Source of the DNA: Melanocharis versteri
Taxonomy: Eukaryota; Chordata; Aves; Passeriformes; Melanocharitidae
DNA length: 64,000 nucleotides
Assembly: GCA_013397845.1 (NCBI GenBank)
Contig: VZTG01008545.1
Span: 903,859 to 967,858, forward strand
Reading direction: 5' to 3'
Shown here: positions 14,717 to 26,400 of the stretch, piece after piece
Numbering within the stretch: the stretch's first letter is position 1
How the letters are laid out: each line of letters begins with the position of its first letter
Made by a program: the position numbers and the translations under genes
The notes under the pieces: model-generated
Databases searched by the model: none
Told to the model about the DNA's origin: nothing
What the model saw: the letters and a program-made list of their open reading frames with translations, nothing else

Positions 14717-17700
14717 ATGCAGGGAGTGCAGGGGCTGCAGCTGCCCAAGGTTTAGGATGTGAACAAACCTGTCAGGGCAAAGGAAAAGCAGCTTGTGCCC
14801 TAAAGCTGTTCTTCCCCTTCCTTACTAAACAAAAAACCAACTTACTCCAAGGCCCAAAAGATTATTAAGAGCACAGGGGCGACACCTTCTCTAAAAGGAT
14901 TTTTGAAAGAATCCTGTGCTTTTTCAGAGTGTTATCTTAGGGAGTGTTATCCCATGAGCATCACGTGAGGCTAAAACTCCCCTCCACACCCTGAGCGACA
15001 ACCCTCGCTCTCTGTGAACCCAGCCCTTGGCACTGGCACACGAGCTGCCAGCCAGGGAAACATGCAAAGCAGCCACTTGAAAAACAAAATTCCCCACTTT
15101 CTTGTGCATGTGGAATGAGCATGATTTATCTGGGAAGGAATTTGCCCTCAGTGTTGATCTCCTTAAAAGAGACTGTAACTAAAATAGCTACAGGCTGCTC
15201 GAAAATTAACCAGTTGTCGTGTGCAGTGGCCTTCCCATTATTTCCCCTCGTGCTAAACCCAAACTCTCATCCTAGTATCTATGTCAGTATGTCCTTAGCC
15301 CCTCGATGGGTGTCCCTGCAGGGTGATTGCTAATTCCATGGAGGAGCTGGAGCATCACTGTCACTGGCAGCTGGAGCAGAAGAGCTGTTCCCAGCCTGCC
15401 TGGGCAGAGGGCTTCCCAACAGTGGGAGAGTTATTTGGGAGGCAGGGAAGAAGCCAACTGACACAAATTGCTCACCCAGACAAACAGTCAGGATTGCAAG
15501 TATCGGGAAGCAGGATTAGAATCACAATTTGTTGGCACAGACATTATTGGCTTAATATTGTTTGTGAAACCTAAAATGAATTGACTGGGGGGAAGGAGGG
15601 GAACCAACCACCCACCAAAAAACCCTCGCAAACAAAACAGTCTGTCCTTTGTAGGTTCGTATACAAACTCTCCCACACAGCCTGGGACCAAGTTTTGGAC
15701 CAAGGCCTCAGCTTGGCTTTCATTTACTGGCCAAAAACAACGGAATGGATTTACGGGGGGGCAGGGCTGGGCGATGCGAGGGAGGTTGTCATCTCCTTGT
15801 GTTGGCTGAGCTGGTTCTTGTTTCCCTGTCTGCATCCCAGCTGTAGCAGCCTTTGAAAGGAGGAGGGAGAGGAATCCAACTCACTTTAAAAAGGTCCTCA
15901 CTCCTGATGAGTGCCCAGAGCGGGGTAGGATTTAAACCCTAACACCTACAACTGTCTGTCATCAAGAAGTGACATCAAATCTGAAATGCCTGTGGTGCTG
16001 GGGCACACCTTGGGCAGGAGAGCTGCTGAGGGCACTGAATGCCTGGGGAAGCTCCAGAAAATTAGGTGCTGTCCCACACTGAGGCATCATCAAGATGTTT
16101 GTTCCAGCATCATAAGGATGATGAGGTACCACGTGATGCAACAGCAGGTTTACCAAGTCTTTTAACTCAGATCATTATTCACAAAAATCTTTGGTTTAGT
16201 CTTTTCGTTTAGAAAAAACCAAGAGGTTTTAATGACCCTTTAAAGACATCAGAACAAGGACTGCCAGATTAACTTGCCAAAACAGCATTATTGAGCTCCT
16301 GGAAATTCATGGCAAGGAAATGTGGCTTTAATGTACCTCATTTAACTCCTCTAATTCAGAGGAGTCAGCAGGTGTATTTCTGTGAAGCGCTTGAGATGCT
16401 AATGGAGACAGCATGCAGTCAACAGCCTGTGCCTTGCTGGAACTGGAGTAACACAGTTGGAAAGAAAAATACTCTTTTTCTCTTCTCCCCAGAGGTCTCC
16501 AGAGGCAAAGGGATTTTTTCAGTCTCTCAAAATCCAGCATTTTTATTCCTTTCCACTGCTTCAGCCAGCATTTATCCCCACCTCACTGTGCACTTCACTC
16601 GGTTCAGATCCCCCATTCCAGCAAACTTCCCTTGATGGACCAATGCCTAAATATAGAGGCACTTATTTATGCACTACTCTTGCAGTGTCAAAGTAAATAC
16701 TAAGTGATTTTCTGGAACACAGCTCGAATATCTGCCCTAAACAGCTGATTATTGCTCTTGGAGCAAAGCAGCACAGCCTGGCTCAATTGAACCAATGTCC
16801 ACAGGAATAAAATCAGGGCAATGTCGCAGGTGAGCCAGGACAGATCTGTGTTTGAAGCATGGAGCAGGAGATTTGTCTCCATCCCAAAACATGCCAGAGG
16901 CATCCCTGAGCCCATCTAATGCATGCTCAGCTCTCATTTTGTGACCAGGCTGTGACCCTGAAAACCCTCACTGTCCTGCTCACTCACCTGGGGAACTGCT
17001 TTAACACCTCACCTGAAACACCACTGCAGTTTCTGCACTTGCCTCACGCTGCTGCAGTTCCCATGACCCAGCACAGGCTCTCCCATTTTCCTTCCTGCAG
17101 ACACAGCTCCCCACGAGGTGCAGTCGCTGCCAGCCCCACACTCACGCAGCACTCAGTGCTCCAGGTTGAATTCCTGGTTTTTTTGCAAGAAGAAACTGAA
17201 AGCTGCCTCTTGCACTTCCCAAGAGAGTGACTACTGACAGTGACTTGTGAACCCACTGTTTTACCCCACAGATAAAGGCTCTCAAATATTTGAAGATTCA
17301 CTGATCTGAAAGTGGGATGCTATAGCACCACTCATCCTGGCCTCAGGCAGAGTGGAAGTGGAACCGTTCTGGTCTTCACTTCCAAAACTGCTCCATCTGA
17401 TGGTGAATTGATGTAAAACATATCCATAACCCTAGAAATGCCCTTTGCTCTAGTCTTCCACCCCAAACACCAGCTCCTTTGGCAGGCTCACAGCAGGCTG
17501 GCAGTGCTCACACCCAGCCATTCAAACACCTCTTAGCACAGAGGCTCAAGTGCTTCGGAGGGGGATGTTATGAAACTGCCAAGCACAGCTACCTGTGGAA
17601 GGGACCCTCCAGACCACCAACTCCAGTCCAACATCCCCAGGGCAGCAGCCTGGCACCTCTGTGAGAATTTAGAGCGGGGTGATGTCTACCCCCTCCTCCC

Positions 17701-19991
17701 CAAGCCTGGCAGCACTCCCGGATGCAGCCTGGCCCCACCAGAGATGCTGTTGGTGAGCATGCAGGGAGCAGTACTACCCCCAGATTTTGCCAGAGGGACA
17801 TCCTCTACTCCTGGGAACATAACAGCAAGGGAAGAATGACAGGAGAGGAAGAGACAGATCTTTATTTCTTGACTTCGTGCTCCCCAGGGAGAGCAGTGCT
17901 GGGGACCTCTCCCAGCTGGCCAGTGCTCGCTCTCCCACTTGCTGCTGGTGCCAAGCGTGTGGCAGCAAAGATCAGGATTGCAAACAATTGCTACTGGGCT
18001 GGGTGCATCCTAACACAAGACAGGAGACAGTTGGAGGAGATAAAAAGGGAATTATTCTGCTATTCCCCACAACGGAACTCTAGATTGTGCTAATGAGAGA
18101 TGAGTAAACCTTCTGCAAGTAGAGCAGTTTGAAGCAATGATGCTGTTTCCCTTGTTTCATTAGCCCTTCCTGTGTGGCTCTGAAGAGCACAGTCCTTCCT
18201 GATGTCCTGTATCTGCTTTGCTCCATATCCATGTTCCTTTTTCTCCACTTACTTTCCTTCCCATGCAGGTATTTGTAGAGCAGTGCAGCCAGCAGCTGAT
18301 GGGCACGAACTCCCCAGCCCCTCTGCCCTCCTTTCCCCTCTGTGCAATGGCTTTCTGGAAACAATGTTGGATTGCTCCTGCTTACTAAATCAGTCCTGGT
18401 TTTTACAGCACCATTTAAACTACTTCCTCAGGAAATTTCACAGGCACACTGGCAAGCATTGCTTTCAAGCAGAAAATATCCTAGCAGGAAACTTAAAAAG
18501 GAAAGATGTGCTGTAATTATATCTGTTCTGGGCTCGCAAGACAGAGGAAGACAAGATATAAACTAACACATGCACTGGAGCTATAAGGTGCAGTAATGCT
18601 GTCATTAATACAATCAAAGCACTCCAGAGCACAATTCAGAGCACTTTTCTTGCAAACAGAGTTTTGAAGCTGAAGTGCACAGCTTTCTGTTTGGTCACAC
18701 ACGTGATCCCAGCAGCATCAATGCTAACTGGCACAGATCATCTCCTCTCATCACTCCACAATCCAGTTAGATAGGCACAAACAATTAAATATCCATGACA
18801 ACTTCTGATTCACTAAAAGAGTGAACATGCAAGTCCAGCTTGTCAGTCAATTTCTCGAAACAATAAATGCTTTAATAGAAGAAAGAAAACTGCATGTTGA
18901 AAGGGGATAAAGGCTCTGAGAAGTATGGAAGTACTCCACAGTGCCACAACAACAGACATTAATTTTACACAACTTCTCTAAAACTGCCTTTTTTCTCAGC
19001 CAGTTTAGGATCTGCACATACAGTCTGCCCTTTACCTAACTGAAAATTTATCTGTGATGCCTTTTTCCTTCAATGCATACATGATTTACAAAGCATGGAT
19101 GGGTTTTAGGGTGATACTCATTTTCAAGTGAAATTCCCAAATGAAGAAATGAGGGTTGGGCTAGGGGATGACTAGATTTACAACTTCTTTCGTTTCAATG
19201 AAACTGATTTCAGGTCTGTTCTCTGAAAGTAGAACTCTATTAATCGAAAGGGATATCCTGCTCTGCTAGTGTCCCAAAGCCAACCCCTCACGTTGGGCAA
19301 CATGGACAGTCCAGAGCCAGACAGTATCATACAAAGGTTTAGAGAGGGATTAACCCTGTTAGCCAAGATCTCTGATGATGATGAGATTGAAACCACAGAC
19401 CACATTGAACAGGTTGCAAGTGGGCATCAGGAGCCACTGAACAAGAATATTTTCACTTTTAATGTTCTTGAATCTGCACTGGTGAAGACAGCTGCCCTGC
19501 AGAGCCAGTCCTTCTCCAAAGTAGCAAAACCAATTATTTCACTCAAGGGATGAATACAGTGATGATTTTGTTGAGGTTTAGCCATACTATCAAGAAAAAA
19601 AATATCACTATGTAATTCTTGTATCTGAAAATTTGTCAAACAGAAACTTGATTTTTTTTTCTGAACCTGATTTTGAAGTAACGTTGTCATTTGTATTTGT
19701 GACACACAAATATCACATTTATTATAACAGGGGAAAACTAATCATTTTACATCTCTGCTCAGACAGATTTACCTCTTGTAGTTTGCAGGTGAAAAAAATC
19801 TTATTGCTTGTATAAACAGGAAATTCGGGCATAACTTTATAACAATGTTTTATAGATCTGCTCTGTGGTCAGGGCATTCCTGGAGATGCTCCTTTCTCTC
19901 CTGGTGACTTGTTCCACTTTCCTCACTTCAGAGCTGAAGAAGAAATCCAGTTTTGATTTCCAGGCTCGGTTTTGCGTTGTCACAGCGCAGC

Positions 19992-19999
19992 TATTTATA
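19992..19999 (-). promoter_or_regulatory. Minus-strand TATA box candidate
   Basis: The minus strand reads GAGTATAAATAGCTGCGCTG, a good TATA element (TATAAATA). It sits at the left edge of the CpG-rich block. Transcription would run leftward from about 19965-19970. A possible donor (GTGAGG at 19921-19926) follows shortly after. This rests on motif only, with no expression evidence. Confidence 0.35.
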
Positions 20000-20009
20000 C
20001 TCGCTGGAA

Positions 20010-21200
20010 CAATGGGTGACCTTGGCCCGGCGCGAGCACTTGCGCAGCCGTGTCTGCATTGTCCCGCAGCATTCCCACCCCGCTCCTGCGCTCCCTGCCC
20101 TCCCCAAGGCTGCCAAGCCCTTGGACGCAGGGTGGGGACACCGCAGAAATCATAAACAAAGCGAGGCAAGCCACAACGCTCAAGGCTCGACCGACAGCGT
20201 GCCCAAAGGCGGGGAGAGGTGATTTCTCCCTCCCACGGCAAACACAGGGATGAACTTCCCTGCTGACCTCTGTCATGGGATGCTTTCTGTGCTACCTACA
20301 GCTGCTTCTTCCAGTGCAAGCAGACTTCTCCCTGGTGGGTTTCTTCCTTTCTTCCTGGCAAACAAGCCAGGTGTCCTGGTTTTCCTCCCGGGCTGTTTTA
20401 GCACTGAAAGCAGATATAGGAAATAGATATAGCAGGTAAGGAAGCTGCAGCTGGAGAGGCGCAGGGGGTACCGTGCTGCCTGCACCCCGCCGGGTCCCCG
20501 TGCCCTGCTGCTGGGGCAGCCCCTGTGCTGCGGGGCAGGGGGATGCTGCCAGCTCGGATACAGCCGGGGACATTCCCGCAATCGCCCTGGGAGATGCCGG
20601 GACAGCCTGGCAGGGCTCTTGGGCAGATCCCCGGCGCGTTCAGCGCGTGACAGCGGAGACGGGATGTGCCACCCAGCCAAGGCCAGCGAGCGGCTCAAGG
20701 ACCCGGGAAGGAAAGGAAGGAAAGGAAGGAAAGGAAGGAAAGGAAGGAAAGGAAGGAAAGGAAGGAAGGAAGGGGTGTCAGGACTCCTTCCCGGAGCAAG
20801 GTTTGTCCATCTCGCGGTGGGGTGGGATGGACACACGCGCTGTGCGCAGCCCTGCCCGCGGGAGCGCAGGGGCGGCGGAGCGGCGGCGCGGCCCCGGGCT
20901 GGCTCTGGAGCCGCGATCCCCACCAGAGGGACCTCTTGCCCAGGGCTGGGAGCGCCGGGCTCCGTGCTGTCCCCGGGTCAGCGCCTGGGTTCCGCTCTCC
21001 CCGAGCAGAGGCCGGGATTTTCTGGGGAGGTGGGAGGCTCGTGCAGGCAGCGTCCCATCTCCCGCAGCAGGGGGATGGGGAAGAGGGCAGCCCCACCTCG
21101 GCTGAGCCCCCTCGGCACGAGGCCAGCACAGCTCCCCCGAAATGCGGCTGCTGGCTGAAGTCAAAAGTCCTGCCGCGATGGCGAGGAGCAGCAGCGCGCA
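20010..21200. promoter_or_regulatory. CpG-rich block, probable CpG-island promoter
   Basis: GC content and CpG density are far above the rest of the window, especially at 20450-21200. The block contains a GC box (GGGGCGG at 20869-20875) and several GCGC clusters. Long overlapping ORFs on both strands arise from the lack of AT-rich stops and look non-coding. The human gene order suggests the SMAD5 5' end on the minus strand, but no exon could be proved. It could equally serve an antisense or unrelated transcript. Confidence 0.65.
20705..20775. repeat. Pure-purine 9-bp tandem repeat (GGAAGGAAA)n
   Basis: A 71-nt uninterrupted purine run on the plus strand, built from about six GGAAGGAAA units with flanking GGAAGG. 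It lies in the middle of the CpG-rich block. In the frames where it is open it would encode simple Lys-Glu-Arg or Gly-Arg-Lys repeats, which argues against a real protein. Confidence 0.95.
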
Positions 21201-23539
21201 CTTTGAGCCCAGGCTCGGATCAGTATCTCTGGATACAGCTGCCAGGCTCCCAGGAGAGCAAAGCCCTGCTCTCATTTTCAAAGAAAAGACACGTGCTCCT
21301 TGTTCCAGCATCAGCTGCCTGCAGTGCACGTGAGGAAGGAGGTGCAGGAGTGCTTTTGGCCTCACAGCTTGGCAAAGCTGCTGAGGAGCCGCCATGTAGC
21401 CACTGCCAGAGCACGGGGACTTAAACGTGTCAGCAACTTCTACCCGTCCACACCCAGTCCAAATCGAACCTTGGTGAACAAGAGAAAATGCACATGCCCA
21501 TCAGACAGACCAAGATCCAATAACCGTTCACTGTGAATCACGTTCCTTTTCTGCCTCATTTAGACCACAATCTTGTATTTGCAGTTTAATCCCAAGGACG
21601 GAGAGAACATTTCATCCCCCACCATAACATTTGTGTGTTCCCAAGCAGTGTGGAATTGAATCAGTACATTTGCATACAAGGGTTTAAGTAAATGGATTCC
21701 TCATCTCCCATTAAAAAAACACTTTCTTGTGGGATCTTCCCATCCACACCTTGGAGGAGAGATGGAGCACCCACCAATGCCCAAAACCAAGCAGCCACAT
21801 ACAATTAACCGCCCCCCTCCCCGGGTAGACTGAAGGCTGAATGGACCAAGGGGACATTTTCAGAGTGTCTGTTTAAGGCTGAACAATTGCCTCCTCCCTC
21901 TCCTGACAGCATCCTCAGCTGGCAGGGTGCCCAGGGGCAGCAGGAGCCTCACATGGAAGCAGCCTTGAATCCCAGCTGCTCTGGTGGGAGTTTTTTTTTC
22001 TTTCTAGCATGAATCTGAGTATAATTATAAAGCTCCCACAACAATTGGATTAGAGGTTAGATTGCCTCCCAAAATCCCCAGGAGAGCCACAAGAACAAGG
22101 AGAGGATATGGATCTGCAGTTTGTGCCAGCACACACCTGCAGCAATTCCCAGCCAGCCTCACAAACAGCACCCAGCAGGTCACGTAACAGGGAAGGTGAG
22201 ACCCAGCAGTGCTCACTGCCTCCCCTTTCCCCTGAGCCTGGCTAGCAAAGGCAGCCTCAGAGCAGGAATGCTGGGATGGTGTTTAACTGCTGACGGTATT
22301 TGCAGAAGAGGTTCAGGGGTGAGTAAACACACACAAACACTTATGAGTAGAAGTCTGCGATTAAGCCCAGTTTCCAGATGGCTTCTTTGGAAGGGCTCTG
22401 GGATTGCTGCTCTGTCGCAGCGTGTGCGGTGCTATCAGGAATAACACTTTAAAACCTTTCTCTGGAAATGCTCAAAGCAGAGAGGTTTCCTTCCAGACCC
22501 GCATTCCCAGCACCACCTGGTGCCTCCATCCAAGCTGCATCTCCCAACCACATCACCAAATTTTACAGAATTTGGTTTAAAGAGCCCCTTCCACCTCACA
22601 TCATCACCAAAGAGATGTTTGGCAGTTACAATTTCTGTTTCTGCTGTTAAAACATCCACCAGTTGTTGGAGTTTTTTGCTCACATCTGATGGCACCACAA
22701 TTCAAACATGCTCTGAATGCACCAAAAATCAGATATAGATTTTTAAATATAAAGATAATTTTGCTGTGGAGCAATTTTCAGTGGTGATAGAAATGGTAGT
22801 TCTAAATGATACCTCAAAAAAGTGATAGTCACCCACATGCATGACTCCACCTGTTTAATAATAAACTTTGTACTGTTTAATAGTGAGATGGCAAAACTCC
22901 AATCTCAAAGTTGCCCCCAGCAAACATCTTGTGCTTTCTTGCCTGAATGATAAGGTCCAAAAAGAGCAGCCTTTCCATGAGTGAGAAACAATGATGGCAA
23001 GCAAGATTCACCAGGGCTCTGAATTATGTGCAGATTAATTCTTGCATTGATGTTAAGGGGGTTTCCTTTCCTGATATGATAATTTCCTTTAACTGCTGAA
23101 CTTGGAAGGGAGCCATCCCTGTGCAGTTGGGCAGGGCTGCACTGCACTGGCCATAGAGATCGTATTTTTGGAGTGGGGGGGCTGCTCCCTGCTCCCCAAA
23201 TTTCATAGTGTGGTGCCAGGTGTAGTCATCCCACAAACTTCAGCAGTGAGATGCTCTAGCCACGCTCTGCTGCCTGGCAGAGGAGGAAAGCCCCCACGAT
23301 CTCCCGTGGTTTGCTGCCCACACAGGGGGGTCACTGTGGGGGTGGCTGCTGCTCTGTGAACACAGCAGCCCCATGCCAACTCCTGAACATTCCACTAAAA
23401 AGCTCAGGTGCTGTTTAGTCTTAGTTTTCCCTTTTTTGGCAAAGGGTATCTCCTCCCCGACAGTGCCTGGTGTCCTCAAAACACCCCATCCTTTCCTGGC
23501 CCTTTGATAGTTTTAAAACCATTACCCTTTGTCCTAAAA

Positions 23540-23808
23540 AAGGATGGATTTAGGTTAGATGTAAGGAAGATTTTTACAATGAGAGTGGTAAAGCACTGGC
23601 ACAGGTTCTCCGGACAGGTGGTGGATGCACCATTCCTGGAAATATTCAAGGGTTGGAGGAGGCTCTGAGCAGTTTGGTCTAAAAGGTGCCCTGAGTCATT
23701 ACAGGCATGTTGCACAAGAGGACTTCTACAAGGTCCCTTCCAAGCCAAGCCATTCTATGATTCTGATTCTATGATTCTATGATTCTATGATTCTATGATT
23801 CTATGATC
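23540..23808 (+). mobile_element. CR1 LINE 3' end with tandem ATTCTATG tail
   Basis: The plus strand reads GGTTAGATGTAAGGAAGA, CACTGGCACAGGTTCTCCGG, GGAAATATTCAAGGGTTGGA and ACAAGGTCCCTTCCAAGCC. It then has several copies of the octamer ATTCTATG at 23752-23808. This octamer array is the hallmark of CR1 3' ends, and it is the youngest-looking tail here. Confidence 0.95.
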
Positions 23809-24504
23809 TGTCGCTTGTTGCCTGTTCCAGCCTTTTACCTTTTCTCCTTGGCACCCTGCAGGTCCCTCTCCAGCCCCACAGCTTTCACTCAGCGGCACAC
23901 GTGTGCAGATGCTGTTTTGATAGGCGATTGAGCAACATCTCCCTGCAGCAATCTCCAGGCAGCACCGCACCAACATCTGCTTCAAACCCTGTTTCCTCAG
24001 TGCCCCAGATGGGATTTCAGCACTAAGTCATGTTTCATCAGTAGCTGAAGCAGCCATGCTTTAAGGACTATGTGTCTGCCTCATCACACTGAGTGCTGCC
24101 CATTAGCACTCCACAGGCTTGAAAGAAACAATTCAACAAAAACCAAAGAGCTACAAAGGGGAAAATATTCCCTATGGCCAAGTTGAACTCCCACTGAATT
24201 CCCTGTAAGTGTTTCCACTGACTCCAGGGTGAATTCGTTCCAGGGCCAGTCGCTATCCGGGAGGCAACCTATAAATGGATGATATTTCTGTGTGAGTCAT
24301 CTATATGTACAGCCAAATTTAGCTCCTTTCTCCACTAGGTCTTTTGTCTTGTCATTGCTGTTTATGTAAGGAGCTCTGTCCTTCTGTCACCTCAACGCTT
24401 TAATGACCAGACACTTGGCATCACACACAGGGTGGTGGCCGTAGGCTGCAGAACATGAAGCATCACCTCCCAGCTTTCTGCTTGAACATGAATTTATTTT
24501 TTCC

Positions 24505-24845
24505 TTCATAGAATCATAGAATTATTTTGGTTAGAAAATGCATTTAAGTTAATCAAGTCCAACCCAACACTGCCAAGTTCACCACTAAACCATGTCCCCA
24601 AGTGCCACATGTCTTCTAAATCCCTGCAGGTATGGTGACTCCACCACTGCCCTGGACAGGCTGTTCCAATGCTTGACTACACTTTCAGTGAAGAATTTTT
24701 TCCCTAATATCCAATCTAATCCTCCCCTAGCACAACTTGAGACCATTTCCTCTCATCCTGTCACTTGTTACATGGGAGAAGAGACTGACTCCTACCTGGC
24801 TACAACTTCCTTTCAGGGAGTTGTAAAGAGCAATAACGTTCCCCC
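24505..24845 (-). mobile_element. CR1 LINE 3' fragment
   Basis: The plus strand opens with CATAGAATCATAGAATT, the inverted CR1 tail. It continues through AATCAAGTCCAACCCAACAC, CACTGCCCTGGACAGGCTGT, TTTTTTCCCTAATATCCAAT and GGGAGTTGTAAAGAGCAATA. This is the longest CR1 match in the window, at about 340 bp. It is 5'-truncated and non-coding. Confidence 0.93.
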
Positions 24846-26194
24846 GATGCCATAATTTCCTCATGAACATCACCTTTTACAATAAAAATGTGTTCCCTCC
24901 ATTTTGAGATAGCACATTGCCATGAAAAAGAAAGAGGGTTTCAGAAGACCACGCTGGTTTGTAAAGGCATTTTGTTAGATGGCACCAAAACAAGTGCTTG
25001 CCCAGACTCGGGTTCCAGGGAGCACACGCAAGACGAGTGATGCTCCCTGGCATCTCCAGCAGTGCTGTGGTTGTACCAGTTTCAAAAGCTGCCAGCTAGC
25101 TATTGCATCCTCCCTCACTGATAACTTTGTCTAGCCAACAACGTAGGAGCATGGAGTCTGGAAAACGATGTCTGTAAATCATGCTGGGAAACAGCTTTCA
25201 AAGCCAGAACACAGCACTCAGCCGTTACCTGAAATCTGATGAGCAGCCAGGGAGCAGGGAAGGAGCTACACCCCCAGCTTTGTAGATCCACACACCAGAA
25301 ATTAACCAGTAAATTCTGTGGTGGAGAACTTCAAAACGTTTGAAAGAAATAAGCAGCCTTATCTGTTAAGAGGGTTTAAGCAAAGTGAGACCAAGACAGC
25401 TCTTCAAGAACACCCAGAAAAACAATCAAACATAGGAAGTAAATCTTCATCTGCTTCCTCAAAGTCAATTTGAAGGGATTTAGAAGCACCTGATGTGTTT
25501 TGAGAGGGGATTGCTGAAGACACTGGCAGGGAGAAGTAATGTAGTGGAGAGAGAAGCCCTTGAGAAGCAATGAAGCCTCCCTCAGACCATGTGTTTGAGA
25601 CAGAGGAAGAAACGAAAGCTGTAATTACTCAAAGGAAACATTTCCAGAGCCAAGAATTATCCAATTAAAATAAAGGCAGATAAATACAGAACGAGCCTGA
25701 GGACAAGCAGCAACTCCATATTCTGAAACTGGCCCTCTATAAACAATGTTTTCTGCCAGACACTGGGCTTTCTGGAAAGACAGCCAACCCCCACTTTGAG
25801 GGATTCTTCTGGGCAAACAATTTGTGTCCTGAAAATACCATTGTCTCATTTGCCAACCTGAGTACTGCTGGCCCCTACCTCAAGGACATCACATCAAAGC
25901 CAAGGCTTTTACCAGCCACATCCCTCCCTCCACGAGGACCCATGACCTCAAAGACTCACAGATCCAGTGCAGAATGAGATGTAGTTAGGGGATGGCCAGT
26001 GACACCTCTGGACAGTGTAACAGGATCACAGTCAGAAAACAGAAGAAATGAAAAAGCTGCACCTCCTTAGCGGGTGTTTTTGCTGCAGGAGCCAGGAGAG
26101 ATGGGCTTGGCTGGCTGCCTGCCATGCCTGAAACACATCCCCTGCCCATCTGGACCTGCCCAAACTTCCCCGACTGCATCGCATTCCCGCATTA

Positions 26195-26400
26195 CTTGGC
26201 CTAGAATACTGGAATTGTTAAGGTTGGAAAAGACCTCCACGATCATCAAGTCCAGTCTTTGACCTAATTCCCCTCTGCCCGCTAAACCATGTCGCAAAGT
26301 GCCACGTCCATTTGTTTCTTGAACACTTCTAGGGATGGTGACTCTGCCATTCCACTTAGCGGCGTGATTGGCCAAGTGTAATCCTAGAAGGTGCTGAACT
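26195..26400 (-). mobile_element. CR1 LINE 3' fragment
   Basis: The plus strand starts CTAGAATACTGGAATTGTTA, then AGGTTGGAAAAGACCTCC, ATCATCAAGTCCAGTC and GCTAAACCATGTCGCAAAGT. This is the reverse complement of a CR1 3' region. The tail is decayed and the right boundary is uncertain. Confidence 0.82.

Larger units (their letters stand above)
12781..19926. other. Non-coding, no gene recognised
   Basis: Mixed-composition sequence with two small local duplications and no recognisable exon or transposon. The ORFs here, including a 162-codon one at 13111-13599, have ordinary non-coding composition and match no family I recognise. Confidence 0.6.

Noticed and set aside
17575..17800. Possible very degenerate CR1 (GTGGAAGGGACCCTCC ... 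CCAACTCCAGTCCAACATCC)
   Set aside because: Only short words resemble CR1 and the tail is missing. Too weak without a repeat search.
19269..19553. 94-codon plus-strand ORF rich in acidic residues (SDDDEIETTDHIEQ)
   Set aside because: The protein matches nothing I recognise, and the opposite strand is open too. It could be an exapted or conserved non-coding segment, but there is no support for coding.
1..20000. Search for SMAD5 coding exons (MH1 and MH2 sequences)
   Set aside because: No minus- or plus-strand ORF shows the MH1 start, the Lys-rich helix or the C-terminal SSVS motif. Coding exons are not in the window.
20404..20440. Strong plus-strand donor-like site (CAG then GTAAGG at about 20434)
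   Set aside because: The preceding sequence is AT-rich with no upstream exon or acceptor that can be paired with it. A single donor match is not enough for an exon call.
20273..21424. Long overlapping ORFs of 168-252 codons on both strands in the CpG-rich block
   Set aside because: They come from high GC content with few stops and from the purine repeat translating as Lys/Arg/Glu runs. No domain is recognisable, and opposite strands and frames are equally open.
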